Shown here: positions 1 through 10,599 of the stretch, in pieces | Position numbering within the stretch: position 1 is the stretch's first letter | How the letters are laid out: the number at the start of each line of letters is the position of its first letter | Assembly (NCBI GenBank): GCA_009760855.2 | Contig: WPIO01000053.1 | Coordinates: forward strand, 1,687,501-1,751,500 | Length of the DNA: 64,000 bases | Reading direction: 5' to 3' | DNA from: Cristatella mucedo | Lineage: Eukaryota > Bryozoa > Phylactolaemata > Cristatellidae | Program-made: the position numbers and the translations under genes | The notes under the pieces: model-generated | The model's input: only the letters and a program-made list of their open reading frames with translations | Database searches by the model: none | What the model was told of the DNA's origin: nothing

Positions 1-1764
1 TTGAAGAGTTCTCTTGAAATTATACATTGATGTGATCACGATGGTAGAAATTTCATTGATATGATAAGGACTCGCCTTATCAGATAAATACACTTAAGTT
101 TTATTTTGCCGAAAGCCTTATAGACTTCTACCCAGCGAGCAGTTGTCTACGAAGCATTGCCAGCTGCAGGTCTTGAATTCAGGACCTCAAGGCTAAATTT
201 TTTAATTTGGATTAAAATGTTTCTCAGGACTATGAATAGAAGAAATGGAGAGCGAAAGTAAAGATGGGGAGGTTAAAATTAACGCCGCGTAATTAGAGTG
301 TCTTGCTGCTGGGCTAAGGACATGATGGCAAAGATATTTCATTTCTGATCTTCAGATCAGAAGGGCGAGCACGAAATCAATAGTTTGGTGCCGGAAATTT
401 AACATCGACCTCGTTAATGCCGTTTAAGCGTCATATACCTCCACTTCTGAATTCTCTATGAAAGACACTGTATTCCTGTATCGGGAGCTACTTTAAATTA
501 AACCTGTATCCTAGCTGTGATACCTGTATGCTAACTTCGCTACGCACTCTTTAGGACATCTTTCAAAGTGTAGACATTTGCTCATTCAATAGTCTAATAT
601 TAATATGCTTTGATTAAGGCAGCTGGACTCGAGCCAGCGACCGAAAGGTTGAGCTGCTTCCACCTAACCGACAGGCTTCGACCGATGAGGTAGGTAGTGT
701 GCTACAGCGTGCAGACAAAGGGAACAAATGAAGCTACGAAAGCGGAGGATAGAAATAGGTAAGAAGAAACAACAAGGATTAGTTTGAGCGTTTTATAAGA
801 CGATAATGCGTGTAAACGGTACACATGACACTTAGCATCGTATTTAATCTAATGGAAATAGTTTCGTAGTGAATAAATGGCCTGTATGCACTTTTCATCA
901 GACTGACAGGTAAATCCTTGGTGATAACCTTTGCCGAACTCGGAAAGCGTATCGGCTAGAGTTTACAGACACTAGCCGTGCGCTGCTATGAAAGCCTATT
1001 TATAGGATAACTTCAGTTCATTCAAGCATAGGATAGCTTTCCTCGCCAACACTAAATACGAGAGCTGCTGTGACTTTTAGAGGGAACCAGTGAAACCGTA
1101 GAGAGTCTTCTGGCCGTAAAATGTCGATGCATTTATTGAAAAATTGCAATGGCTCATTTTCAGCCTAGATGCTTATCAGGTCTTGTGTAAGCATCGTGAA
1201 GTCTTGAAACAACTTCTACACAGGTTTTCTAGATTAAAAAGCCACGTCGGAAATCTAGCCACAGTCTCGGCCTCGATGCCAGTTAACACTTTACTACCTT
1301 CTGATTGGCGTCTTAACTAGCTATCGCTTAATGAGCTGTTGTAAATGCACTGCTGAAGTAGCTATTAACAGCTTGAAACAACAGTATTGGTCTTGACAGG
1401 AACTTCGGATCTTTTGTAAAGCGAGAATGTAATTGACATTTCAATTTATTTAAAGACTCGTTTCTCTAGCTGAGCAATGCTGTGATACTCGAACTTGCTA
1501 GTTGTGTTTTGAAGCAAACGTCTTCAATGCAATAAATGTACTGTCTCTGCAATACGATAAGGCAGAAATAGCAGCTACCTGGAAGCGTTGTGAATATATT
1601 AGCCGTAGTTGAAAATTATCACGAGCGAATCTTTAATTATATGGAGCTCATTTGCGTGTAACACGACTGCTAGGGCTGCATAATTACAGCCCCCCCACAA
1701 AGCATAACTCCAACGTCGACTCAAGGATGGGAGGGTCAGCCGACGAAGTTCATGCTAGCTCCAC

Positions 1765-3963
1765 TCAATCTGCTGCCACTGACGAACGGTGGGCCGTAGA
1801 TTGCAGCACGTGGCAATTAGCCATCCTATTGTAGCAGTACTTTAACAAACTCGTGCTGTAGAAAAGCACTTGGCTCGGCTGGATGAGCAGGCAGCAAAGG
1901 TCATCTAAGCGAGCTTCGACATCGGAGCAGGCTGCTATCGTCCGCCATGGGTCTTCGGAAAACACGTCATGACAGACGCTCTGCAGATCTTGCACAGCTT
2001 TTTCCACGAAAGCAAAGCACGGCAGGCAGTCGCCCTCCTGGCCACTATGTCCAGATTTCCGGTGTCTGCAAGGAGTTAGCTTGCCAAAAATAGGTAGCCT
2101 TTCATAAGTAGGCCAGTTGCCTTCACAGGCCTGGCAGCAACATTCGAAGAAGTAGTCCCTGCTCAGCTTGGTCGTGCGATCCTGTCGACACTGAAATTCA
2201 AACGAGACGCCATAGCAGTCGAACAGCTGCTCGCCGGGGCAAAGCGACTGCAGGCAACGAAGTACCATCTTGCCACCATGGCTTTGTCTCGACACATTCG
2301 GGTGGCACGAGTGATTCAGCAAGCTCAGCGTGCCATATATTCCGAATCCAATTACAGCGATCTGGCTATCTTGCATCTCGTGTGCTGTCACGTCGGCTTT
2401 GCAGCGCATTTCGGAAATCGTGCGACCATTGATCGACACGACTAGAAGATAGTGTAGTGTAAGCGCTGCTACATCGATCAGCCTTGACTCAAGGTCGCAG
2501 TCTTTGCAGCCCTGGCCTGTGAACGTAGCGCCGCATATCGAAAAATTACAGCTGTGGCAGCCATTATAACGTCCCTGGGATTCCTTAGCACCGTCAACAC
2601 ACAGTGCTAGATAAACCGCATCCACGGCAAACCAGAACATATCCGCCTCATCGCGTTTGGACTCGTGTGTCTCGAGTCGAAACGCGAGGGCACAAAAATC
2701 GTCCTTATTCCTCATGCCGCCGCCTGGCGCCCGTCCACATCCAGTCACGTCGGCTGAGGCAGCTGCTGCAGCAGGAGCAGTTGCCTCCGCTGCCACAACT
2801 CGGTGAATCGGAAGTGAGGGCTTTTCATGAGCTTCGTAGTAGGCCAGTCCGCCGGCCAGCACGGTTCGCAGTGCAAGGTGGCCCTCTGGAAGGTTGTAGT
2901 CTACCAGCACCTCTATGCGTCCACACTCGAAGCGATGGTAGCTGGTCCAGCTCTCAGCCTCGCATGTCAGGCTGCAGTAGCGAGCCACCGAGCAGCGCCT
3001 GCGGCACGGGAACACAGCCATGAGCCGCATGAGGCAGTGCTGGCAATGTGAGCTCAGACAGTCCTGTGCGGGGACCGAAACGAACGGCTCCTCCACAAGC
3101 AGCACGTCTCCTATGCCGACCTGCTGCCTGGCAACAATGTGCCTCCCGTAGGCCGAGCTCTGCTCCACGGCCAGAGCCGAAGACAGGGCTGAATAATCAG
3201 AATGCCTACCATGGGACAGCGACGGCATGACGGTGGCTCTGTCGGCTGCTGTGTCGTTCTCAGCTGAGTCAGTAATTGAGGCGGCGGAAGCATCTACTTG
3301 CCTTCGAAGCTGGGCTGACCAGAAAGATTGGTACCAGTCGAGCCGGCTCACGTAGATCTCCTCTTTTTCCTGACTTAGCCTGACCGACCTTAGCGAGTCT
3401 TCGGTTGCCTGCAGTGCCTCTGCGGCCGAACGATAGTCGCGAAGTTCGATTAGGCAGAGAAACCTGAGCTCGTGCAGCATGAACCGATCAGCCTTTGGAT
3501 AGCCGGAAGCGAGCGCAGCCTCGATGTCGCCCAAGGCGAGGCCGTGCTCGCCGAGTTGGTACCACACCATAGAGCGGTGAGCGTAAATGAAAGCTGAGAA
3601 TCCACTGCCGCCTCTGCCTTCGGCGCCTGAAGACAGCGGCGGCTCGGTGAAGCGACTGTACATAATGCTTTCGTTCAATTTCTCGATCGCCTCTGTGTAC
3701 TTGCCCGCTAGGTAAAGCTCGTTTCCTTTCTTGTAGAGTACCTCCGCTTGCAGCTCCCTGGCCGCCGATGGCCAGATGTGTGGCGGCAATGCCCTCAGGA
3801 GCACTGGACGCAACACTTCTGAGCGCAGCACGAACGACACTCGTTCCTCGTGACTGGTCGCCTGGCTAAAAGCTTTGTAGATGGCCTTGATGCCTTTGGA
3901 TGCTTGTATGGCGCAGCTCACCCTCCGCCTCAGGCAGGCTCTAGTGATCCACCGTCTTTGCAT
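1765..3963 (-). CDS. SMYD4-like SET and MYND domain protein, paralogue 1 (732 aa)
   Basis: This is a single uninterrupted reading frame. Residues ~74-195 are TPR-like helices (GNELYLAGKYTEAIEKLNES, then AHRSMVWYQLGEHGLALGDI). The N-terminal SET segment follows (~262-300, YGRHIVARQ...GDVLLVEEPF). A MYND zinc finger has its eight ligands C307, C310, C320, C324, C330, C334, H343 and C347. The SET core has NHSCHPN at 550-556 and GEQLFDCYG at 577-585, and the post-SET cysteines are C608, C610 and C613. The order and length match animal SMYD4, a predicted protein-lysine methyltransferase using S-adenosylmethionine; substrates are not deducible. The ATG at 3963 is preceded by an in-frame stop at 3997-3999 and aligns with the starts of the other two paralogues. 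A minus-strand AATAAA lies at 1450-1445. No intron is visible, although SMYD4 genes of vertebrates have many, so a retroposed ancestor is possible. The product name is firm; activity is inferred. Confidence 0.9.
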   Translation of the reverse strand: MQRRWITRACLRRRVSCAIQASKGIKAIYKAFSQATSHEERVSFVLRSEVLRPVLLRALPPHIWPSAARELQAEVLYKKGNELYLAGKYTEAIEKLNESIMYSRFTEPPLSSGAEGRGGSGFSAFIYAHRSMVWYQLGEHGLALGDIEAALASGYPKADRFMLHELRFLCLIELRDYRSAAEALQATEDSLRSVRLSQEKEEIYVSRLDWYQSFWSAQLRRQVDASAASITDSAENDTAADRATVMPSLSHGRHSDYSALSSALAVEQSSAYGRHIVARQQVGIGDVLLVEEPFVSVPAQDCLSSHCQHCLMRLMAVFPCRRRCSVARYCSLTCEAESWTSYHRFECGRIEVLVDYNLPEGHLALRTVLAGGLAYYEAHEKPSLPIHRVVAAEATAPAAAAASADVTGCGRAPGGGMRNKDDFCALAFRLETHESKRDEADMFWFAVDAVYLALCVDGAKESQGRYNGCHSCNFSICGATFTGQGCKDCDLESRLIDVAALTLHYLLVVSINGRTISEMRCKADVTAHEMQDSQIAVIGFGIYGTLSLLNHSCHPNVSRQSHGGKMVLRCLQSLCPGEQLFDCYGVSFEFQCRQDRTTKLSRDYFFECCCQACEGNWPTYERLPIFGKLTPCRHRKSGHSGQEGDCLPCFAFVEKAVQDLQSVCHDVFSEDPWRTIAACSDVEARLDDLCCLLIQPSQVLFYSTSLLKYCYNRMANCHVLQSTAHRSSVAAD

Positions 3964-4395
3964 CTTTTCGATGCTCGTGGTTCGACTCCACGCCCTCTAA
4001 ACGAGGTTCTCTTAAAAGCATTGCAATGGGTAAGAACATAGCTAGGATGATCAGCCTCACACTGCCTGCCCTCAAAAAAATTCGCAGGGTCTATCAGACA
4101 GCAACCGGCATCCGGATTGGCAGTCATCCAAGCCCACAATTTGCGAGTATACTGCGTCAGCTGTGCAGTCTGGAGTATGCGACCCCACGTCTCAGACCGC
4201 TATCTCATGGATACAACTCTGAATATTAAATACAATTACTCACTAGATAGTCTTAAATTAGATTGAATCTGTAAATACAAATTGCCGATGCATCTCGTAC
4301 GTCAGCTGCACATCCTGTTTCACCTTAGCAGCAAAAGTTGGATATTCCGTGATTTTCATGCAAAAATATTAGTCGAAATGAGAATAATAATTATG
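3964..4395 (-). promoter_or_regulatory. Conserved upstream flank of SMYD4 paralogue 1
   Basis: This region is homologous to 39851-40285 upstream of paralogue 2. The alignment is not preserved as coding: this copy has an in-frame stop at 3997-3999 and an out-of-frame length relative to the other. It is therefore probably 5' UTR plus proximal promoter. A CTTTTAAG stretch on the minus strand (4018-4011) matches CTTTTAG at 39906-39900 of the other copy and resembles a splice-acceptor tail. No TATA box could be assigned. Confidence 0.35.
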
Positions 4396-4901
4396 TATTC
4401 GTAAAGCTTATGGGGGATAGAAATCTATTTTATGGGGTTTGTATATATGCTAGGGAGAAAGCATTAAAGTTGGTCTCGGACATCATACAGCCTATCAACC
4501 CTCAAAAGCACAAAATTAGTGCTTCTCTACTTTATGACGATCGAGCAGCTTTTATGTCGGTCATGCTTTCTTTGCAGCAAATGGCAATGCATAGAAAGAG
4601 ATTGAGTTATCTGAGGTTGCTACATCAAATAAATTAGCATTAATTTTCTTTTCATTACAACTAGTCATAAGGGGATTGAACAGTAGAATTGGAAAATATG
4701 TTCTCGGGTGGCCAGCATTGATGTCGTGGGTCTTAAATTTTTGTGATTCACAGTTTTGTTTTACAAGCCGCATTAGGCATTCACTGCAAACTAAATGGCA
4801 ATTACGTCAGAATTGTGGAATAACAGGTGACGAAAAAAGGATTGGAGGACAAGTTTCAATCAAGTGTATATCCCCCTTAATGTGACGAGGGTCAAAGAAA
4901 T

Positions 4902-5225
4902 ATGCCTCAAGGAAACATTAGTTGGCAAACGTTTGCGATTCTGTTCTGGATGCTTCAAATCATCTATCAAAATAAACTAAAACATCACCCTTTGCGATTA
5001 ATGATTGAATACTTGCATGCCGAATCAAACTACGATCAGAGAAATGTGAGACAGACAAAGACTAGGTTCCTTGTTGGCCTACAGACTATGGCTATCATTG
5101 GCCGCTTGTTGTCACATGAACTGAAAATAAGTTATTTAAAAGACTGCTTCTACATCAGAGCGGGCGACCTTATGCTGAAGGATGAGCGTCCGAAGAAGAA
5201 GCTTCATAATGAACTTCGTAATTAG
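4902..5225 (+). CDS. Unrecognised 107-codon open frame
   Basis: An ATG-started frame ending in a basic tail (DERPKKKLHNELRN). It has a hydrophobic stretch near residues 8-24 and no motif I recognise. At this AT content a frame of this length can arise by chance, no splice or promoter signal supports it, and it has no second copy in the window. It may equally be an exon fragment or noise. Confidence 0.12.
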   Translation: MPQGNISWQTFAILFWMLQIIYQNKLKHHPLRLMIEYLHAESNYDQRNVRQTKTRFLVGLQTMAIIGRLLSHELKISYLKDCFYIRAGDLMLKDERPKKKLHNELRN

Positions 5226-5338
5226 GAAGTCGTTAGTAGCCATATGAAACTCAGACATGGTAGTGATGCACGGAATTTTAGAATCGGGACAACCGTGTAA
5301 GAATCTATATAAGCATTACGTGGGTCATCAAAAATTAA

Positions 5339-5361
5339 ACCAGCTAAGGAGCTTAGCTGGT
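5339..5361. repeat. Perfect 10-bp inverted repeat (hairpin)
   Basis: ACCAGCTAAG at 5339-5348 is followed by a 3-base loop and its exact reverse complement at 5352-5361. No gene abuts it, so it is not obviously a terminator; role unknown. Confidence 0.6.
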
Positions 5362-5479
5362 AACAGTTAAGAAAACATCAAAGAAGAGTATCATCGACTT
5401 AGACGAGACGAGAGAGAGATCTATCGAATATTAAGACGAGATCTATCGACTTAGCAATGTAATTATAAGCAATCTAGAC

Positions 5480-5715
5480 GATGACTTTGCTTGGATCGAT
5501 TGGTGAGGGCGACAAAGTTTCTTGGCCTTTCGACTGACAGTCGCTCGGGATCTTGCAGACGTTTTTTTCAAAATTGAGCTTAGTAGAGCTAGGTAGTTTA
5601 ATGTCTGCTGTAAACTATGAGCCGACTAGGTGAGGGCTCATTCCGCGAATAATTAAATGTGCAAACTCGACGTACATGACAGCTCTTGCCATGCTGCAGC
5701 CTTTTATTCTTGATT
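5480..5715 (-). mobile_element. LINE A fragment (endonuclease-RT linker)
   Basis: It matches the main LINE A copy around 19510-19710 (GGATCGATTGGT..., TTTAGTAGA..., TTTAATGTCTGC..., TAAACCATAGGC-like). All frames are broken. It is truncated at both ends. Confidence 0.7.
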
Positions 5716-5892
5716 ATATGCCGGTAATAGAATTGAGCAGCAAAGTAAAAGCATGTGTTATTGCTTGTACAGCTTTATTTAATAATATATACAGTTAGCA
5801 TTCAAATGTGGCTTTAGGTAGCATAAGACATCTCAATATATTATTCTCCAAAGCCACAAAGACCACAAGAGTGCTGAGAAGTAATGTTTTAC

Positions 5893-5969
5893 ATCAGCAA
5901 ATGTAAAGCACCTAGAATAAGATCGAGTTCTCTGAGGGCGCTTTATCAAGTGCTTTATTATTATTATAG
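5893..5969 (+). mobile_element. LINE A 3' tail only
   Basis: It carries the family 3' hairpin (degenerate left arm AAAGCACC, right arm GGGCGCTTT) followed by a short ATT tail. Nothing of the coding part of the element precedes it. Confidence 0.75.
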
Positions 5970-6019
5970 AGCTTCCTAGCCTTAGCGACTTTTGGTATGG
6001 ATTTAGAAACATGCAGACT

Positions 6020-6252
6020 TCGTTTCACGCACCAAAGACAAAGTGAGAAGCATAACAGAGTCGGGGGATCAGATGGGGTAGTGTAGTATCACGGAAGTAG
6101 CAGCTCAGGACGGATATCAAGGATGGCACCGTCGTCAGGGACAGGAGATTAGTTGTCGTTGTGTAAGCATTGTCTAAGTAAGCTCCACAGCCGAGGACCT
6201 TCAGAGCAAAAGCTTTTATTCTCAACGGTCTTTAAGCAGAGGAATAGAACAG
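6020..6252 (-). mobile_element. LINE B fragment (RT C-terminus and 3' region)
   Basis: It shares GAAGCATAACAGAGTCGGGG, GAAGTAGCAGCTCAGG and CAACGGTCTTTAAGC-type blocks with the copies at 12545, 26885 and 53228. It is interrupted at 6252 by a SINE-1 copy. Confidence 0.8.
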
Positions 6253-6400
6253 CATTTGGTTTGGTCCAGTGGTTAAGGTGCTTGACTCGACTAAGATCTG
6301 GCTGAGGTGGTGGGATCATGCCCGGAGGCATTTGTGAAGCACCTGGATATAGATTAAGTTGTCTTGTGGCGCTATACAAAGGAATTATACTTTTTTATTT
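6253..6400 (+). mobile_element. SINE-1 copy (tRNA-like head, LINE A-type tail)
   Basis: The head reads GGTTTGGTCCAGTGGTTAAGG, a tRNA A-box-like block, followed by a weak B-box-like block. The 3' part (GAAGCACC...GTGGCGCT) is the LINE A hairpin, here mutated. It lies directly inside LINE B sequence. The other copies are at 16912 and 31525. Confidence 0.75.
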
Positions 6401-6555
6401 ACAAGTGCTGTGGCTAGAGGAGGCAGAAACTGATCCAGAAGTTCACATAACATGACTCAGTCAACCCGTCACCGGGCCTTTAGTCTGCATACAAACTTTG
6501 CTTTGCATCACTTGATCAAACGGCAGTCATCCAATCTCTTTCAGAAAGGAGACAC

Positions 6556-6650
6556 ATGGTCAAACTCTTATCAACTACCCTTGCAGCCATAGTAGTCGCC
6601 AGCTGCATGGCCTGGCGGCTTTTCATGCAACATACCCTTGATAACAATGG
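6556..6650 (+). CDS. Possible first exon encoding a signal peptide
   Basis: The ATG at 6556 opens a frame starting MVKLLSTTLAAIVVAS, a textbook secretion signal (short basic start, hydrophobic core, small residues). It runs to a consensus-like splice donor (AATG|GTGAGC) at 6649-6650. Reading on, the frame stops in the LINE A copy that begins a few bases later. No downstream exon was identified. It could be the first exon of a secreted-protein gene, a remnant of one, or chance. Confidence 0.2.
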
Positions 6651-6654
6651 TGAG

Positions 6655-7555
6655 CATAACATGTTTGTATAGCACCCTGAGAGAACAAATCTCTATTTCT
6701 ATAGGCACTTTATATGAACCAAAAAAGAAGCATTCCTTAAATGATTATCGTCAACATGCACTAAAAACATCAACTATGACATGTTTAGATGTGACTTTCA
6801 CGATGGCAACAGATAAAAATAGTCAGGAACAGCACGCACAGTGTCAGCACGCATAAGCACATAAAAATCGAATCACTGAGAATCATAATGCTGAGATAAA
6901 AGATGCATTTTTAGTTTATTTTTAAATGTTTTCGAGTCAATGGATCCCTGCAATCATTCGGACGTGAGTTTACGGCTTTGGAAGCTTACTAACTAAAGAC
7001 ATGGTCTGCTAAACATATTAAATCTCGCAAGAGTTATAACTAAATGAATTTTGACAGCAAAGCCGTTAGAGCAATTCCTAGCATGGTTTGAGTAGTTGTT
7101 ATAGGTAGGCTTGTGCCCGTGAATAAGCGGACGTAAAAATTTCTAACGGAGCCTTGAAGTCAATATCGAATGTATGACTATTATGATTATAATGGTTTTC
7201 ATTATAATTATTATGCAGCTTGATTGAGAGTCGATTCAGGTCCGCCAAAATGGGTGTGGTGGGAAGTGGCCAGGTAACTTCACCGTACACGACAGACAAG
7301 CCTAGCAGCTGAGTTATGTGCCAACTGTAAGCGTCTGATTGCACAGGCCTGTAGACCAGCGAGCTGGGATTTACAGAAGTCGGAGTGGGATCTACTAAAT
7401 GCATAAACCAGTTTCGATATAGTATCCCGGTCTAACTAGCACGAGTTTTAGCTATTTTGTGCTATTGAAAGTATGTGCACTTTACTGCTGAGCTGATGTG
7501 GTCATCTAGTGACTGACAATTTTAAAATATCACAACTACATTTCGTGCAAATGCA
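6655..7555 (-). mobile_element. LINE A 3' portion (RT C-terminal region), degenerate
   Basis: It starts with a mutated tail hairpin (GCACCCTGAGAG...TATAGGCAC at about 6672-6710). The CAGTGTCAGCACGCATAAGC block and sequence corresponding to about 17640-18250 of the main copy follow, up to the GAGCTGATGTGGTCATCT stretch near 7492. No intact reading frame survives. Confidence 0.75.
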
Positions 7556-7599
7556 ATGGTATATATGATAGCAGAACTGAATTTGAGTTTTAATCATTC

Positions 7600-8260
7600 C
7601 AATGTCTGAGCTACACATGGATTGCCCACAATCAGTAAGTTGGTCTCATAATCATGGATTCACAACAAAGCGGAACAGTAAACGAGACCAAACAATGCTC
7701 CGAGAGGGTCAGTGGGCTCACCACAAGATCAGTGGGGCAGATTTCCTTAGCGATTACGAGATCATGGATATGCCCATTGACATGAGTAGTATAATGAATG
7801 TGTTAGACCAAACCAAGTTTTTCTAGACAGCAAAGAAATAAGCAGACCTTGGAAGTTGCTAGGGTTTTTAATGCGAATCTAGAAGTGTCCTGCGAACTGA
7901 AGTGGTCTTTCAAGCGTAAATTTTCTAATAATAATAATAGACTTGATAAAGCACCCTCAGAGAACTGATTCAAACGATAGCATATGCAAAACTCCGCTAG
8001 TCTTGTTAGCTAATAAGTTACAGACAACAAAAGAAGCACTTCCGTGAATCTTGTCCGATCACATAGAATGAAATAATGAAAAGCACCTGGGTAGGTCGGT
8101 CTTAAATATGCAGCCACCAGAGCAAGGCGTCGTCGCAAAGATAAAGTCAGAGGACGTGGGTCTAGCTTTTCTTGGACTGCATGATCGCGGCAAGCAATCT
8201 CTTGGTTTTTAGCGAATCAATAGTTAGCAGACCCAATTTGAAAAGCAGCCCAAAAACTAA
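7600..8260 (-). mobile_element. LINE B endonuclease-region fragment
   Basis: The AACGAGACCAAA... and AATGTGTTAGACCAAACCAA blocks match 29215-29360. The block from 8150 (CTAGCTTTTCTTGGAC, TGATCGCGG) matches 29755-29840 at the 5' side of the endonuclease. It is interrupted by a LINE A tail at 7924-7975. Confidence 0.7.
7924..7975 (-). mobile_element. Short LINE A 3' tail nested in LINE B
   Basis: AAT repeats are followed by ACTTGATAAAGCACCCTCAG and half of the hairpin. The rest of the element is missing. Confidence 0.65.
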
Positions 8261-9014
8261 GTGGTGCCGATTGGATAGCTTGCTTTCTAGTCGGCACATA
8301 GCTGGCCAGACAGATGCTGTTACTTCTGATCTAAATTAGATCTCAGTAAGCTTCACTGGTCTACTTGGTACACACATTTCGAGGCAATGCGAGTGAGTGA
8401 CTGCCGCAAAGAGTAACAGCCAGAGCAGTAAACCCAACGGTTCGAATGTTAGATAACCAAACTTTTGATACGGCGAACGCAGGACGCAGGGAGGCTGTTA
8501 CTGAACCGCAGATGTGTGCACGGCTCGAGATTAATGGCGTCGCCTCCACAAGTGGTTAGGGTAGTGACGGCAGCTGTAATAATACCCGGCCAACCCAGAA
8601 AATTGGATCCGCCGGTATGTATTAGCTACTGCCGACGTCGCTTCTTATGCTAAGCAGTCTAGCCTTGAGTGCCACATTCAAGGACGGCTACTGAACAGTC
8701 ACAGCAGAGATGACGGAGGGGTACCCAACGGCATCACAGAGAAGACACGCGAATGTCCAAACCTCGCTCGAAGTCGCTTGGGGCCGCTTTATAGAAGATG
8801 GAGCAATTGAATGGTTTGGCCTCTGATAACGGCCTCTGCCACTCTTCGAATGCAAAGTTTGTGGACCATTGCAAAATCATTAGCATCTACGGAATGCATT
8901 TGGATGACAAAAACAAAAGATGATATGTACACACGATATTACTTAATAGGGCCGTTACTCGCATCTAGAAAATTGAACATAGCCCCAGGCGAAGGGCAAG
9001 GTAATCAAGCCACA
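8261..9014. other. Unassigned intergenic sequence
   Basis: No repeat family, RNA gene or convincing coding region was recognised. Open frames here are short and featureless. Confidence 0.4.
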
Positions 9015-9165
9015 GCGTTTAGATGTGCATAGATGTGTGATTTCTCGTGCAGCACGGTCTAACCGCAAGCAAATAAAGTTTAAACCGGTCCTAGCTGAAT
9101 CAGTTTCTGTATACAATTTTTGAATAGCTTCGATTTTTGGAAGAACCTATGGTGTCTGACATGAA
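9015..9165 (-). mobile_element. LINE A 5'-end fragment
   Basis: It resembles the 5' region of the copies ending near 12505, 21310 and 46600 (TTTAGATGTGCATAGA..., TTTAAACCGGTCCTAGCTG, GTATAC...GGAAGAAC). It is diverged and non-coding. Confidence 0.55.
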
Positions 9166-9645
9166 ATGCTAGTAGTGCCTAATAATTCGAGGTGAGAGTT
9201 CGCTACTACTCGCCTCAACCAGGCCAGCAGCCTTATTGAAAAGTCTACTACATTACACGACCGCTACAAATCTGCTGTGCAGATAATAAGCATATTTGCA
9301 GAAGCAAGACACGAATAGGCAGCAGCCAACAGCAACACCGAGCGGCAGAGACTCACGCTTTGTGCGCCACAATCGTGCACCGTACGTGTAGGTGCGTGCC
9401 CGACTGAGAGGCGCCCTATTTCGGGCACTTGTATATGGGCCTTACTTACGCAATCATCGCAAAACGGCCTTGGACTCTCAGCTCAACTTTGAGCATATGT
9501 TGACCTTGACCCGATAGGCCACACTAAAGGTCGAGCCCTTGAAGAACTTTGCGACTTGAAGCCTTTGAAGCTCAGCTTCCCTGGCGTCTATAAAGTTTAC
9601 AGCCTATTGCTGCCCTTGACATTTTACTCGCCTTTAAAGCTATGA

Positions 9646-10044
9646 ATGGACAATCGAGCACCGTTATTGGTTTTTCTAGCAGCCTTTTGGGGAATAGGAA
9701 GCCTGTGGATTATTCAGCTCGTTGGAGCATCCAGCGAACACAATTTCACGGGGCTGCGCAAGAAAACTGCACATCCATCGTGCCGCTTATTAGCTGCTGT
9801 GTGCACCGCACGAGAGGTTCAATGCTGTGATCAAATCCAGACACTGCTTGTCTGCTTCAGCTATACTGACCAGCTATGTAACCCCCTGCTGCAGTCGTTT
9901 TCGCTTGAAAGACCCATGCAGCCAAGAAAAAAGGTCTGCGAACGGCCAACAAAACCTCTAGCTACCAGTGGCATTGCAAACAGTTTGAGCCAATACTCGC
10001 CGCTTTTGCACTGTTTGGATAACTCGTCACGGAGCTGTCTATGA
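9646..10044 (+). CDS. Possible small secreted cysteine-rich protein (132 aa)
   Basis: The ATG at 9646 opens a frame with a long hydrophobic N-terminus (about residues 6-28, APLLVFLAAFWGIGSLWIIQ) that could be a signal peptide or signal anchor. A segment with nine cysteines follows (residues ~45-132), including one CC pair. TATAAAG lies about 55 bases upstream (near 9590). I recognise no family, and the cysteine spacing fits no named fold I can assign. It lies between LINE fragments, has no second copy and could be an exon read through into intron. An overlapping frame starts at 9642. Confidence 0.28.
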   Translation: MDNRAPLLVFLAAFWGIGSLWIIQLVGASSEHNFTGLRKKTAHPSCRLLAAVCTAREVQCCDQIQTLLVCFSYTDQLCNPLLQSFSLERPMQPRKKVCERPTKPLATSGIANSLSQYSPLLHCLDNSSRSCL

Positions 10045-10384
10045 TAATAATTCAATAATGTGCCAAAATTTTATGTAGATAGTAGTCTCGCATTATTTAT
10101 TAACAAAGTAGAAAAATAGAGCTGTTTTGTTGCCTTTCGACATTTCTTCAGACAAGTCTCGTTGCCCGGTTTCCTAAAGCTCTTGTGATTATGACTGCAT
10201 AATTAGTGAAATGACTATTGCAAAACTCGCCTAGCACAAGTGTCAGCCTTTTTAAAGTGCTTCCACTTTAGCCACAGCCTCAGATCGATGCCGTTGGGCG
10301 AGAGAGTGAGATAATATAGCCCGGTTTTTATTCGCAGCTCTACCCCAAACTGCTTTGTTAGTGTTCTAGCAGCCCTGCAGGCAA

Positions 10385-10500
10385 ATAGGCGAGCCGAGAC
10401 GGTACATTAGGTAAGGTGTTTGGTCTGCACGATCTTGTCCCGGAGCTCGCCGGTTCAATTCCTTCAGCGAGCAATGTCACAGCTCTAGCGGGCTTGGCTC
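10385..10500 (+). repeat. tRNA-like (SINE head-like) block
   Basis: It contains a perfect Pol III B-box-type motif (GGTTCAATTCC, about 10452-10462) with an upstream TTAGGTAAGGTG block at A-box distance. It does not fold convincingly as a tRNA, and the following sequence does not match SINE-1 or SINE-2, so it may be another SINE family or a decayed head. Confidence 0.3.
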
Positions 10501-10599
10501 ACGGTGGTTTCTCATCCTCGAAAGTGGGAGAGATCATATATGCAGATTATGTTAGAAATACATTATACATTCTAACATATTTTAGTGATCCTCTCTTGC

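Larger units (their letters stand above)
195..4395. repeat. Segmental duplication block 1 (contains SMYD4 paralogue 1)
   Basis: This block is collinear and in the same orientation as 36108-40285. Similarity covers the 3' flank (for example the stretch ending TTTGAGCGTTTTATAAGACG at about 782-803, repeated near 36690-36710), the whole coding sequence and the upstream flank to about 4390 (the CCTGTTTCGCCTTA-like stretch and GTGATTTTCA). It diverges into unrelated sequence on both sides. No LINE or SINE copy was found inside either block, although both blocks are surrounded by them. The left edge near 195 is approximate because similarity fades into AT-rich sequence. Confidence 0.85.
4396..5479. 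other. Unassigned intergenic sequence
   Basis: AT-rich sequence with no recognisable repeat family. It holds one 107-codon open frame (4902-5225, plus) and a short perfect hairpin at 5339-5361, both listed separately. Confidence 0.5.

Noticed and set aside
2604-3051. Overlapping plus-strand frames across SMYD4 paralogue 1 (and similar ones at 38429-39339)
   Set aside because: Antisense shadows of the gene, no domain features.
3976-3992. tRNA T-arm-like sequence (CGTGG, TTCGACT, CCACG) just upstream of SMYD4 paralogue 1
   Set aside because: The homologous region of paralogue 2 shows ordinary divergence from the same ancestor without a T-arm, and no acceptor, D or anticodon arm is present.
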